Shown here: positions 29,647 through 37,800 of the stretch, one piece after another
How the letters are laid out: every line of letters starts with the position of its first letter
Position numbering within the stretch: position 1 is the stretch's first letter
NCBI RefSeq assembly: GCF_025398735.1
Contig: NZ_CP104694.1
Coordinates: 3,125,001-3,189,000, forward strand
Direction: 5' to 3'
DNA from: Tahibacter amnicola
GTDB lineage: Bacteria; Pseudomonadota; Gammaproteobacteria; Xanthomonadales; Rhodanobacteraceae
DNA: 64,000 bases
Position numbers and translations under genes: made by a program
Notes under the pieces: model-generated
Told to the model about the DNA's origin: nothing
Database searches by the model: none
What the model saw: only the letters and a program-made list of their open reading frames with translations

Positions 29647-31056
29647 TCAGGCGGCGGTTGATGAGGAGTACATCTGGATCACCCGCTCGATGGCGCGCCG
29701 GCATGCCGCGCAGAAGAAGTCGACACGCGAGAACATCATGCAGTTGACCTCCGAGCGGTAATAGCCCTTGGCGCGGTAGCCGGCGCCTTCGAAGGCGCCG
29801 ACGTGACCCTTGTGTTTCTCGCGTGCGAACAGTTTCTTTTCTGTCGCCAGCTGTTCGCGAAATAGCGCTTCCATTTCGCTTTCCGGGCGCTTTTCCTTGC
29901 GCAGCTGGGCGCGCCGCTGCTCGATCTGGCGCCAGTAGGCTTCGGATTTTTCCTTGTTCCACGGTGTTGGCAACGGCGTGCCGGCGGTCACGAGGTCTGC
30001 CCACTTGAAGTTGGCTGGATCTTTCAGCGCGGTGGCGTTGGGCTCCCAGGGCTCCGTCGCCTCGGGCAGTCCGCCGTCGGCGAATGCGGCTACGTAGTAT
30101 TCATCCGTCAAGCCGGCGAAGTGATGGCCGAATTCGTGGACGAAGATGTAGTTGGCGAAGGCATTGTCGACGGCGACGGTGCTGTACAGGTTGAAGATGC
30201 CGCCACCGCCGTAGGTGCGATTGTTGGCGAGGATCTCGATGAACTCGTACGGCGCAAACTGGGCGATCTTGCGCAGGGCCTTGTTGTCGGACGCAAGCAT
30301 GTAGCGTTCGAAGCCGAAGGTGTCGTAGGCGGTACCGAGCGGTGAGTCGTGGTAGACGCCGGTGGAGGGGCGCGTCACGCCGCTTTCCGCGGACGGCGGG
30401 CAGAGCGCCCAGACGTTGAAATTCTTGCGGTGTTCCTTGAACGGTGCGATCGAAAACAGGACGTCGGTCATGCGCCGGGCGTCTGCGACGAATTTGTCCA
30501 TTTCTGCGGCGGTATAGCCCTCGCCAAGGATGAGAAAGTCGACCTTGTCCGCGGGGTCGCCCATTTTCTGGATCTCGATCAGCGGTGCCGGCGGTACGGG
30601 TTTTGAACGATCGACAAACATGTCGGCTGGATCGATCGAGGTTTTCCAGATCGTCATCCAGGCGTTCTGCGGGTCGCGCTTCTTCAGCTCGATCTCGATG
30701 GGTTCCTGTGGCTCGGGAAAGCGCAGTGACTCGCTGAAGGTGCGGGTGGTCTTCGTGGCTTCCTCGGTGGTTTCCCATTCACCATAGATGGAAGCAAATC
30801 CGCGCGAGAAGAGCACCCTCCCGGACGCCTTGCTGCGCACTTCAAAGAAATACTTGCCGAGGTTCGACTGATCGATGGCCTGGGACGGATTGCCGGGCCA
30901 CGGCAGGGGCTCGATCACGACACGGTCCACGCTGAAGACTTCGGTGGCAGCCGTGCCGGTATGGTAGTAGTCCAGTCGCATTGTCGCCGGCGCTGCGCTG
31001 CACGCGGCGCCGGCGTAGCCAAGGATCAGCAGGAGCAGTGAAAGGTACTTTGTCAT
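29647..31056 (-). CDS. Secreted M64 (IgA-peptidase family) metallopeptidase
   Basis: 469 residues. The signal peptide is MTKYLSLLLLILGYAGAACS; a lipobox-like AGAAC is possible. An N-terminal beta domain (about 25-140, typical peptidase M64 N-terminal domain) is followed by the catalytic domain with VDFLILGEGYTAAEM and the zinc site HEFGHHFAGLTDEY near residue 307. The C-terminal region is charged and helical (EKSEAYWRQIEQRRAQLRKE) and ends with CMMFSRVDFFCAACRRAIE, whose cysteines may form disulfides. It is predicted to cleave proteins outside the cytoplasm. The RBS is not obvious. Confidence 0.88.
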   Translation of the reverse strand: MTKYLSLLLLILGYAGAACSAAPATMRLDYYHTGTAATEVFSVDRVVIEPLPWPGNPSQAIDQSNLGKYFFEVRSKASGRVLFSRGFASIYGEWETTEEATKTTRTFSESLRFPEPQEPIEIELKKRDPQNAWMTIWKTSIDPADMFVDRSKPVPPAPLIEIQKMGDPADKVDFLILGEGYTAAEMDKFVADARRMTDVLFSIAPFKEHRKNFNVWALCPPSAESGVTRPSTGVYHDSPLGTAYDTFGFERYMLASDNKALRKIAQFAPYEFIEILANNRTYGGGGIFNLYSTVAVDNAFANYIFVHEFGHHFAGLTDEYYVAAFADGGLPEATEPWEPNATALKDPANFKWADLVTAGTPLPTPWNKEKSEAYWRQIEQRRAQLRKEKRPESEMEALFREQLATEKKLFAREKHKGHVGAFEGAGYRAKGYYRSEVNCMMFSRVDFFCAACRRAIERVIQMYSSSTAA

Positions 31057-31160
31057 TTTCCAGCAGCCATGCGCGTGAATGGGTCAATTGCCGGGCGCGC
31101 GGCATCCAGTGGCCGCGACCGATCGCCGGAGCATGCGGCTACCGTCGCTACATTGGCAAG

Positions 31161-31180
31161 CCGCAGGCACCGGCCTGCGG
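31161..31180 (-). terminator. Short hairpin after the duplicated-domain secreted protein
   Basis: An 8-bp stem (CCGCAGGC and its complement) with a 4-base loop lies 6 bases beyond the stop at 31187. Confidence 0.5.
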
Positions 31181-31186
31181 ACCGCA

Positions 31187-32422
31187 TCAGCCGTCGTCGT
31201 TGCCGGGCTGGTCGTCGCCGACCAGGGTCGGTTGTGTCGGCATCACGCCGGTCAGGAAGACAACGCCGTTCTGCACGATGTCGAAGCGCTGGCCGCGGGG
31301 ATCGAAGTCCAGCGTCCGCTTGCCGTCTTCTGCGGGGCTGCGGTAATACACTTCGCCATACGTGTAATCTTTGTGCTGCTCCACGGTGACTTCGCCGCGA
31401 TCCTCACCACCGATCACGATCCGATAGGTACCGAGGGGAACGTCTGCGGCGTAGACATGCAGCTGCACGCAGGCTTCGCGCAGCTCCAGGTCGGCCACGC
31501 CGTAGCCGCCGGCGGAGGTCTGCTGGCCCAGGTCGACCGCGTAGATCGCATTGCCGAATCCGGGCGCATCGGGATCGACGGTGGGCGGTGGCTCGTCGGC
31601 GGGAAAATCCACGCGCATCACTTCACTGCCGCTGTTGGCGCGCCGGATGCTCACGCGTTGCCCGCGGGGATCGAACTCCAGGGTGAGCCGGCCGGGTTCG
31701 GGCGGGCTGCGGAATTCCAGTTCGCCGCGGTTTCCCGCCGGTGTGGAGAACACGGTCATCTCGCCACGTTCTTCGCCACCGACCTCGACGGTGTAGGTGC
31801 CCGGATCCAGGTTCTCGACGCTGGTGCTGAATTCGCTGTAGCCCAGGGTCTCGGCAAATCGCGCCGTGCCGACGGTTTGCCCCAGGCCGGAGAGGGGCAC
31901 CATAGGCTCGGTGATCTGGGTATCGCCGGTATCGTCCGCGTCGTCTGTGATGCTGCCGGTGCACCGCGAATTGAACAGCGAGCTCAACCGCCGGATCGGC
32001 ATGCTTCCCGGCGGAAGGCGCGGATCGAGTGGCTGGTAGCGCACCGTGCCCTGGTCGCAGCTGGTGAATTCCACTTCCAGCGTGCCCCAGGCGGCCGTAT
32101 TGACCTGCGAGGGATCAAACAGTGTGCCGAAACGTCCGCCGGTGGCGGTATAGGCCGACAGCGTGACCCGATCGCCGTTCACCGGCCCGCTGCCAACGAC
32201 CCAGATCTGGCGCGCGTCGGCGTCGAAGGTGTACCAGTACGTCACCATCACCTTGCCGGTGGGCGAGTCGATCACCTCGACGCTGAATCCCTGGCCGCTG
32301 GTCGCCGGGTTGTACCAGCTGGCGCTGAAATCGCGGGTAATGGTGAGCGCATGGAGGGACGACGCGAACAGCAGTGCGGCAATGGCGCCGGATCCGATGC
32401 GGGCGGTCAGACGGGTGGACAT
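31187..32422 (-). CDS. Exported protein with duplicated beta domain, function unknown
   Basis: 411 residues from the ATG at 32422, preceded by GGGGAGA. Signal peptide MSTRLTARIGSGAIAALLFASSLHA. The first mature domain (about 28-150) has the pattern DFSASWYNPATSGQGFSVEV, YWYTFDADARQIW and GSGPVNGDRV, seen in many secreted proteins of gamma- and betaproteobacteria. It is followed by two copies of one beta-sandwich-like unit, each with a GEERG or GEDRGE turn, an RSP segment (FRSPPEPGRLTLEFDPRGQR and YRSPAEDGKRTLDFDPRGQR) and a hydrophobic strand. The C terminus is acidic (GDDQPGNDDG). It has no catalytic motif, so binding or structural roles are likelier. Confidence 0.75.
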   Translation of the reverse strand: MSTRLTARIGSGAIAALLFASSLHALTITRDFSASWYNPATSGQGFSVEVIDSPTGKVMVTYWYTFDADARQIWVVGSGPVNGDRVTLSAYTATGGRFGTLFDPSQVNTAAWGTLEVEFTSCDQGTVRYQPLDPRLPPGSMPIRRLSSLFNSRCTGSITDDADDTGDTQITEPMVPLSGLGQTVGTARFAETLGYSEFSTSVENLDPGTYTVEVGGEERGEMTVFSTPAGNRGELEFRSPPEPGRLTLEFDPRGQRVSIRRANSGSEVMRVDFPADEPPPTVDPDAPGFGNAIYAVDLGQQTSAGGYGVADLELREACVQLHVYAADVPLGTYRIVIGGEDRGEVTVEQHKDYTYGEVYYRSPAEDGKRTLDFDPRGQRFDIVQNGVVFLTGVMPTQPTLVGDDQPGNDDG

Positions 32423-32619
32423 CGCAGATCTCCCCGTGATGCAGCAGAGAGGGGCGGGCGATGGTCGTGCGAACACCCGTGCCGGGACGGCGTCCTCCCT
32501 GAAGCGCGGCCACGGCGGGGAAGAGTACCGCTGCCCCCGATTGGCCGGGCCAATATACGCCCAACGCATCGCACCTGCATGCCGCGCGCGCCCGCGCTCC
32601 GTACCCGCACCGCGATGAA

Positions 32620-33828
32620 TCAGCGGTGCGTCGTGTGGCGGGGCAAGCCGAGTGAGATCACTGCGGTCGCGCCAAGCATCAGGGCGGATACCCAGAGGCA
32701 GGCGGCCAGTCCCCATTCCTGGAAGATCCACCCGGAGAGCACGGTGCCCAGGAGCCGGCCGAGCGCATTGGCCATGTAGTAGAAGCCGATATCCAGCGAA
32801 ACGCCGTCTTCGTTCGCATAGCTGACGATGAGGTAGCTGTGCAGCGAGGAATTGATGGCGAAAAGGATGCCGAAGATCACCAGTCCGCCCGTCACGACAA
32901 GCGTTGGAGAAGTCGTGGGGAGCAGCAGCGCCATGATGGCCGGGGTCGCTGTCAGCGCCATGGCCCAGCTACCGGCCGAGCGGCCGTCTGGTACCCGGCC
33001 TTGGCGCTTTCCGGTCAGGTACGGGGCGATCATCTGCACGACGCCGTAGACGATGACCCAGCCGGCGAGGAATGCGCCGATACCTGCCGTGTTCCAGTGC
33101 AAGGTGGTGGCGAGGTACACCGGCAGCGCAACGACGAACCAGACGTCGCGCGCACCGAACAGGAACAGGCGTGCCGCCGACAGCGTGTTGACAGCCGGGC
33201 TCTTGGAGAACAGGTCCCTGAACCGGGGTTTGTTGCTGGCCTTTCCAAGATCGCGCTGCAGACAGGCCAGGCTGAATATCCACACGCTCGCGAGCGATGC
33301 GGCGAGCAGGGCGATGGCATGGCCGAATCCCAGCGTGGCGAGCAGGGCTCCGCCGAGAAAGAAGCCCGTGCCCTTGAGCGCGTTCTTGGATCCGGTGAGC
33401 GCGGCCACCCAGCGAAACAGGGTGCCGTGCTGATCTGCCGGCACCAGTCGCTTGATGCTGCTCTTGGCGCTCATTTTGTTGAGGTCCTTGGCGATGCCCG
33501 AAAGCGCCTGGGCGCCCATGACCCACGGCACGGTGAGCCAGCTGGCAGGCAGCGTGAGCATGCCCAGTGCGACGACCTGCAGGCCAAGGCCCAGATTCAT
33601 CGTGTGATTGAGGCCGATGCGTGCCCCCAGCCAGCCGCCGAAAAGGTTCGTGACGACGCCGAAGGCCTCGTAGAACAGGAACAGCAGCGCGACCTGCAGC
33701 GGCGTGTAGCCCAGCTGGTGAAAGTGCAGCACCACCAGCATGCGCAACGCGCCGTCGGTCAGGGTAAACGCCCAGTAGTTGCCGGTGACGAGCAGGTACT
33801 GTCGAATTTCCGCAGACAGGCGCGGCAT
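32620..33828 (-). CDS. arsJ: ArsJ organoarsenical efflux permease (MFS)
   Basis: 402 residues with about 12 membrane helices. The opening RQYLLVTGNYWAFTLTDGALRMLVVLHF and the loop DLNKMSAKSSIKRLVP are characteristic of ArsJ rather than general MFS carriers. In the characterised systems the neighbouring glyceraldehyde-3-phosphate dehydrogenase makes 1-arseno-3-phosphoglycerate from arsenate, and ArsJ pumps it out, where it falls apart to arsenate. The gene starts 4 bases after the stop of that dehydrogenase and follows arsR on the same strand, matching the known arsR-gapdh-arsJ operon. Confidence 0.92.
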   Translation of the reverse strand: MPRLSAEIRQYLLVTGNYWAFTLTDGALRMLVVLHFHQLGYTPLQVALLFLFYEAFGVVTNLFGGWLGARIGLNHTMNLGLGLQVVALGMLTLPASWLTVPWVMGAQALSGIAKDLNKMSAKSSIKRLVPADQHGTLFRWVAALTGSKNALKGTGFFLGGALLATLGFGHAIALLAASLASVWIFSLACLQRDLGKASNKPRFRDLFSKSPAVNTLSAARLFLFGARDVWFVVALPVYLATTLHWNTAGIGAFLAGWVIVYGVVQMIAPYLTGKRQGRVPDGRSAGSWAMALTATPAIMALLLPTTSPTLVVTGGLVIFGILFAINSSLHSYLIVSYANEDGVSLDIGFYYMANALGRLLGTVLSGWIFQEWGLAACLWVSALMLGATAVISLGLPRHTTHR

Positions 33829-33832
33829 CTGC

Positions 33833-34837
33833 TTACCCGGCGCGGCCGACCAGCTGCACCAGCTCGACGGTGCGATTCACATAGCCCCATTCGTTGTCGT
33901 ACCAGGCATAGACCTTGACGTGGGTGCCGTTGACCACCCGCGTCGACAACGCATCGATGATTCCCGAACGCGGATCACCGCGATAGTCCATCGATACCAA
34001 TGGGCGTTCCTCGTAACCCAGGATGCCCTCAAGCGCCTGTTCGGATGCGGTCTTGAACAGCGCATTGACTTCCCCGGCTGTCGTGGGCCGTTCGACTTCG
34101 AACACGCAGTCGGTGAGCGATGCATTGGTCAAGGGGACCCGGACGGCATGACCGTCCAGTCGCCCTTTCAATTCCGGAAAGATCGACGCGATTGCCGTGG
34201 CGGAGCCGGTGGATGTGGGAATGAGGCTCGAACCGCAGGCGCGTGCGCGGCGGAGGTCCTTGTGCGGGGCATCAACGATGACCTGCGTGTTGGTGAGGCT
34301 GTGGATCGTCGTCAGACTGCCGTGGCGAACGCCGAGGTTTTCATGAATGACCTTGACGACGGGTGCAAAGCAGTTCGTCGTGCACGAGGCAGCCGTGACG
34401 ATGCGATGGAGGGCAGGATCAAAGCGCTGGTGATTGACGCCCATGACCACGTCGAGTACGCCGGGCTCCTTCACGGGTGCGGTAACCACGACCCGCTTGA
34501 CGCCTTGTTCCAGATACGACGCGAGAACCGCGGATTTCCGGAATTTGCCGGATGCCTCGATGACCACATCAGTACCGGACCAATCCGTATCGCCGATGTG
34601 AGTGTGGCGCGTGAGGGGGATGCGCTGATCGCCGATGATGATCGTGTCGCCGTCCGCTGTCGCCGTGTGCATCCAGCGGCCGTGAATGGAGTCGAAGTTG
34701 AGCAGGTGCGCGAAGGTGGCGGCGTCGCCCGCCGGATCGTTGATGTGGGTGATACGCAGCCCGGGCGACTGCCAAGCGACGCGCAAGGCGAGGCGTCCCA
34801 TGCGACCGAAACCGTTGATTCCGACAGATATAGTCAT
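33833..34837 (-). CDS. gap: ars-operon glyceraldehyde-3-phosphate dehydrogenase
   Basis: 334 residues from the ATG at 34837 ([15 protein letters not shown]). Rossmann motif GINGFGRMG, catalytic Cys152 in ASCTTN and His179. In an arsJ operon this paralogue uses arsenate in place of phosphate to make 1-arseno-3-phosphoglycerate. That assignment rests on context, since the active site is that of any GAPDH. It is cytoplasmic. The RBS is weak; it follows arsR by 29 bases. Confidence 0.9.
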   Translation of the reverse strand: MTISVGINGFGRMGRLALRVAWQSPGLRITHINDPAGDAATFAHLLNFDSIHGRWMHTATADGDTIIIGDQRIPLTRHTHIGDTDWSGTDVVIEASGKFRKSAVLASYLEQGVKRVVVTAPVKEPGVLDVVMGVNHQRFDPALHRIVTAASCTTNCFAPVVKVIHENLGVRHGSLTTIHSLTNTQVIVDAPHKDLRRARACGSSLIPTSTGSATAIASIFPELKGRLDGHAVRVPLTNASLTDCVFEVERPTTAGEVNALFKTASEQALEGILGYEERPLVSMDYRGDPRSGIIDALSTRVVNGTHVKVYAWYDNEWGYVNRTVELVQLVGRAG

Positions 34838-34866
34838 GACGAAGTGTGCGCGAGGAAGTGATGGGT

Positions 34867-35211
34867 TCAGCGGAGTCGGACGCCCTTGGGGACGCGCGGT
34901 TTGGTGGCCGGAAAACACCGGCCTGGATCGCCGTCACAGCAGTTTCGGGTGAGGTAGTCGATCAGTTCCTGCATGACGGGAAAATTGGCGCGGTAGCGGA
35001 TGAATCGCCCGTTCTGCTCGCTGGTGACGAGGTTGGCGTGGCTCAGCGTCTTGAGGTGGAATGACAACGTGTTTGCAGGCATCTGAAGACCTGCGGCCAT
35101 GTCGCCGGGAAATGCGCCGTCCTGTCCGCGTTCCACCAGATGGCGGAACACGGAAAGGCGCGAGGTGTGGGCGAGCGCGGCGAGCGCGACGACGGCGACG
35201 TTCATATCCAT
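34867..35211 (-). CDS. arsR: ArsR family arsenic-responsive repressor
   Basis: 114 residues from the ATG at 35211 ([21 protein letters not shown]). Winged helix with recognition region [19 protein letters not shown]. The arsenite site appears to be the C-terminal triad Cys91, Cys92 and Cys99 ([11 protein letters not shown]), like the A. ferrooxidans type, and not the helix-3 CVCDL type. It should repress its own operon until arsenite binds. A dyad directly upstream (35214-35241) is a likely operator. Confidence 0.9.
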   Translation of the reverse strand: MDMNVAVVALAALAHTSRLSVFRHLVERGQDGAFPGDMAAGLQMPANTLSFHLKTLSHANLVTSEQNGRFIRYRANFPVMQELIDYLTRNCCDGDPGRCFPATKPRVPKGVRLR

Positions 35212-35213
35212 TA

Positions 35214-35241
35214 TTCCAGGATCGTCGAAATATGGAACGAT
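35214..35241 (-). promoter_or_regulatory. Putative ArsR operator upstream of arsR
   Basis: Nested inverted repeats lie 2-30 bases before the arsR start: TTCCA/TGGAA arms (35214-35218 and 35233-35237) and ATCGT/ACGAT arms (35221-35225 and 35237-35241). The AT-rich core between them differs from the surrounding GC-rich DNA. Confidence 0.45.
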
Positions 35242-35263
35242 TGCAAGCCGGGGTATCCGGCCG

Positions 35264-36196
35264 CTACGTGCGCCGCAGGCAGCAGCCGAGTCGGAACGCG
35301 AGCAGGCAGTGGGAAGAGGCGGCGTGTTCGCGCTTAGCAAACGGGTGGCAGATCTGTCCGCTCAGGCCCGTGGGCGGCATCTCCGATGGCGCCACGCCCA
35401 CGTCCGTTGCACCAACGCGTCCGGCGGGATGTCGTCGGGTGCCGAACAGCCAGTCCCACACGAGAAGGGTGGCGCCGTAGTTGCCGTTGGCGACGGTGAT
35501 GTCCTTGGCGTGATGCCAGCGATGGACTTCGGCCATGCTAAATAGCCAGTTCAGTGGTCCGAGCCGGAAGTCGACGTTGGCATGACTGAGTACGCCGTGC
35601 ACATTGTGCAGCGCGCCGGCAATGAAGAGCACGGGAGCCGATACGCCAAGCAGAGCCAGCGGCAGCAGCGTCAGCGCAGCAGTCAGAAAAGCGTTGATGG
35701 GATGAAAGCGTGCGAAATTGAGCGTGTAGAGCCGATCGGGGGCGTGGTGTATGGCGTGTACGCGCCACAGGAAACCGCCCGTTTCATGGCTGATGCGGTG
35801 ATACAGGTAGGGAAGGAAATCGCCGACGGCGAGGGCCAGCAGCACTTGCACGACGATGGGCGCCTGATCTGGCCACACGCTGAACTGCCATGGAGATGCG
35901 TGCGACAGGGCGATCATCGCAAGCCCCCAGATGCCGGCTTCGGCAATGATGACAGTGAGCTGGCTCAGTGCCAGGTAGGCCAGGTCCTGGCGACTGCCGT
36001 CGGTGCTGTTCCAGGCCGCTTCGTAGGGGATGTACCGCTCCAGCGCGAACAGGATCAGCCCGGCACCGCCGATGAGTAGCGGCATCAGCCAGGATGCGGT
36101 GTGCGGTGCATAGAAGATGGCCGCAAGCCAGCCCACACCGACGAAGACAACCGGGAAGGCCAGGCGCCGCAACCAGCGAACAGAAAGGGTATTCAT
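35264..36196 (-). CDS. Sterol desaturase/fatty acid hydroxylase family membrane di-iron protein
   Basis: 310 residues from the ATG at 36196; the upstream ATG at 36223 lies inside a putative operator. Five or so membrane helices in the first 200 residues. Three histidine clusters, HRISH, HAIHH and HRWHH, are the di-iron ligands of this superfamily, with HNVHGVLSH between. Such enzymes use O2 to hydroxylate or desaturate lipids. Here it lies between two arsR genes in the arsenic island, so an arsenolipid or membrane-protection role is conceivable but unproved. The C-terminal tail (about 60 residues beyond WLFGTRRHP) contains a CC pair in RLGCCLRR near the end. Confidence 0.85.
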   Translation of the reverse strand: MNTLSVRWLRRLAFPVVFVGVGWLAAIFYAPHTASWLMPLLIGGAGLILFALERYIPYEAAWNSTDGSRQDLAYLALSQLTVIIAEAGIWGLAMIALSHASPWQFSVWPDQAPIVVQVLLALAVGDFLPYLYHRISHETGGFLWRVHAIHHAPDRLYTLNFARFHPINAFLTAALTLLPLALLGVSAPVLFIAGALHNVHGVLSHANVDFRLGPLNWLFSMAEVHRWHHAKDITVANGNYGATLLVWDWLFGTRRHPAGRVGATDVGVAPSEMPPTGLSGQICHPFAKREHAASSHCLLAFRLGCCLRRT

Positions 36197-36215
36197 GGCA
36201 GTTCCAGAGGCATTA

Positions 36216-36231
36216 GTGCGCATACGTGCAC
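36216..36231. promoter_or_regulatory. Putative operator upstream of the hydroxylase gene
   Basis: The plus strand reads GTGCGCATACGTGCAC, matching GTGC-N7-TGCAC. The same 16-base pattern recurs upstream of the second arsR gene (36583-36598). It lies 20-35 bases before the hydroxylase start. Confidence 0.5.
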
Positions 36232-36247
36232 ATGTTGGGGAAAATAG

Positions 36248-36580
36248 TCAGCAGCATTGCTTGACCATGGCGCGTACCTGCGCCAGGAGCTTCTCCAGAT
36301 AGGCGACGACGTAGTCGCCCTGGATCCGGTATATCCGGTGTCGTCCTTCCTTGACGGAGTGGAGGATGCCGGCGTCTTCCAGCACCTTCAGGTGGCGCGA
36401 AACGACGGAGCGGTCCTGGGGAACGGCATCGGCCAGCGCATTGATGTCGGTGGGCCCCTTCGCAATCAACGCGGCGAGCAACTCGACCCGTGCCGGTTCA
36501 CACAGCGCGCGGAAAAACGCCGTATCCAGCGTCTGGGTGAATTGCCGGGCAATGGTGGGGGCGGCGCGCGAAGTGGTCAT
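36248..36580 (-). CDS. Second ArsR/SmtB family regulator
   Basis: 110 residues. Winged helix: FFRALCEPARVELLAAL, INALADAVPQDRSVVSRHL and the wing SVKEGRHRIYRI. It lacks the CVCDL site, but carries one Cys in the first helix (LCEPAR) and ends in VKQCC, so a C-terminal vicinal Cys pair may sense arsenite or another thiophile. It lies upstream of the hydroxylase gene (51 bases) and downstream of the MFS gene (46 bases). A perfect 16-base dyad sits immediately upstream of its ATG. Confidence 0.88.
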   Translation of the reverse strand: MTTSRAAPTIARQFTQTLDTAFFRALCEPARVELLAALIAKGPTDINALADAVPQDRSVVSRHLKVLEDAGILHSVKEGRHRIYRIQGDYVVAYLEKLLAQVRAMVKQCC

Positions 36581-36582
36581 GC

Positions 36583-36598
36583 GTGCATGTTAATGCAC
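36583..36598. promoter_or_regulatory. Putative operator directly upstream of second arsR
   Basis: GTGCATGTTAATGCAC is a near-perfect palindrome (GTGCAT-4-ATGCAC) that ends 3 bases before the start codon. It shares GTGC-N7-TGCAC with the site at 36216-36231, suggesting one regulator for both. Confidence 0.55.
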
Positions 36599-36626
36599 AT
36601 ATTGGGTGTGTGCAACCCGCAGCGGG

Positions 36627-37796
36627 TCACCGGTGCTCACGTGGATGCATTGCCTGCCGTGCGATGAGGATGGCGACGACCAGCGCGACGGCCAGCGCCA
36701 GGAATACGGGTGCCGGCGCCACCCACGCTGCGGCGCCGGCCGCGGCGACGGGGCCTGTTGCACGTGCGGCACCCTGCCAGCGTGCGACGCGTCCATTCAC
36801 CTGTCCTGCGCTGGCGACGCCGTAGCGGAGCGGTACCAGCCAGGGCCGCAGCACCGTCAGCATCCCTGCGCCTACGCCAAAGCAGACGACACCGGCAAAC
36901 GCGCCGAACAGCCCTGGGGCGAGAACGAGTATGGCCAGGCCAGCTGCCTGCATCGCCAGAGCGCCCGTGAGCAAGCGCACTGGCGACACGGATGCGGCGC
37001 CGTGCACGAACCAGATCCGTCCGGGGAGTTGCGAGATTCCCAATCCAGCCAGGACGATCGCCGCCTGGTCAATGCGGTGCCCCTTGCCTACCAGGAAGGG
37101 AATGGTCATCGTCGTGACTGCCATCGCTGCCAGCAGGCCGATGACGAATGGCGCGGCGAAGGCAAAGATCGGCGCCGGTCCTGCGGAAGTGGGATGCGTG
37201 GATCGTGTGATGTCGGAGACGGTGTCCGGCAGATTGCCGAGTGGCCGCAATGCCCACCGTTCCATTGCCCAGGCAGCGACAAGCCAGATCACGACCAGCA
37301 CGCGCAGAGTCAGTCGCCAGTCCAGCCAGTGTGCTCCCCAGCCCGCCAGTGGCACGAAAACAGTGCTCGCCAGGCCGCCAAACACGGTGATGCTGGCCAA
37401 CGCCCGCAATCGCGCAGTGGTGTCTTCGATATGACGGGTCACGAGCGCAAATACCGTTTCGTAGAGTACGAGCGCCATGCCTGCGCCAAGACCGCACCAG
37501 ATGAGGTAGAGCCCCGCAATTCCGGGCGTCAGGGACCATGCGTAGAGCAGGGCGGCACATAGCAGGACGCCTGCGCGCAGCAGTGGGATGCCGAACCCCT
37601 GATCCAGCCATCGCCCGATGGGCGCCGCGAGCAATGCGCTGACGGCCAGGCCGGCTGACAAGGCACCTGCGACAAACGTATCTGTCACGCCGAATTCCTG
37701 GCGCATTGGCACCAGGAACACGGCGAAGGCGTAGTACCCAATGCCCCAGAACACGCATTGTGCGGCGCCCAGTGTCCAGATCGTGAGTCGCGTCAT
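36627..37796 (-). CDS. MFS transporter in the arsenic island
   Basis: 389 residues from the ATG at 37796 (MTRLTIWTLGAAQCVFWG), 4 bases after the stop of the flavoprotein gene, so the two are almost certainly co-transcribed and coupled. Twelve hydrophobic segments. The start and IGYYAFAVFLVPMRQEFG resemble MFS carriers of unknown specificity. It is not ArsJ, which is encoded separately. The tight link to the Cys-tailed oxidoreductase suggests it exports that enzyme's product, possibly an arsenical; this is inference. Confidence 0.82.
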   Translation of the reverse strand: MTRLTIWTLGAAQCVFWGIGYYAFAVFLVPMRQEFGVTDTFVAGALSAGLAVSALLAAPIGRWLDQGFGIPLLRAGVLLCAALLYAWSLTPGIAGLYLIWCGLGAGMALVLYETVFALVTRHIEDTTARLRALASITVFGGLASTVFVPLAGWGAHWLDWRLTLRVLVVIWLVAAWAMERWALRPLGNLPDTVSDITRSTHPTSAGPAPIFAFAAPFVIGLLAAMAVTTMTIPFLVGKGHRIDQAAIVLAGLGISQLPGRIWFVHGAASVSPVRLLTGALAMQAAGLAILVLAPGLFGAFAGVVCFGVGAGMLTVLRPWLVPLRYGVASAGQVNGRVARWQGAARATGPVAAAGAAAWVAPAPVFLALAVALVVAILIARQAMHPREHR

Positions 37797-37800
37797 TGAC

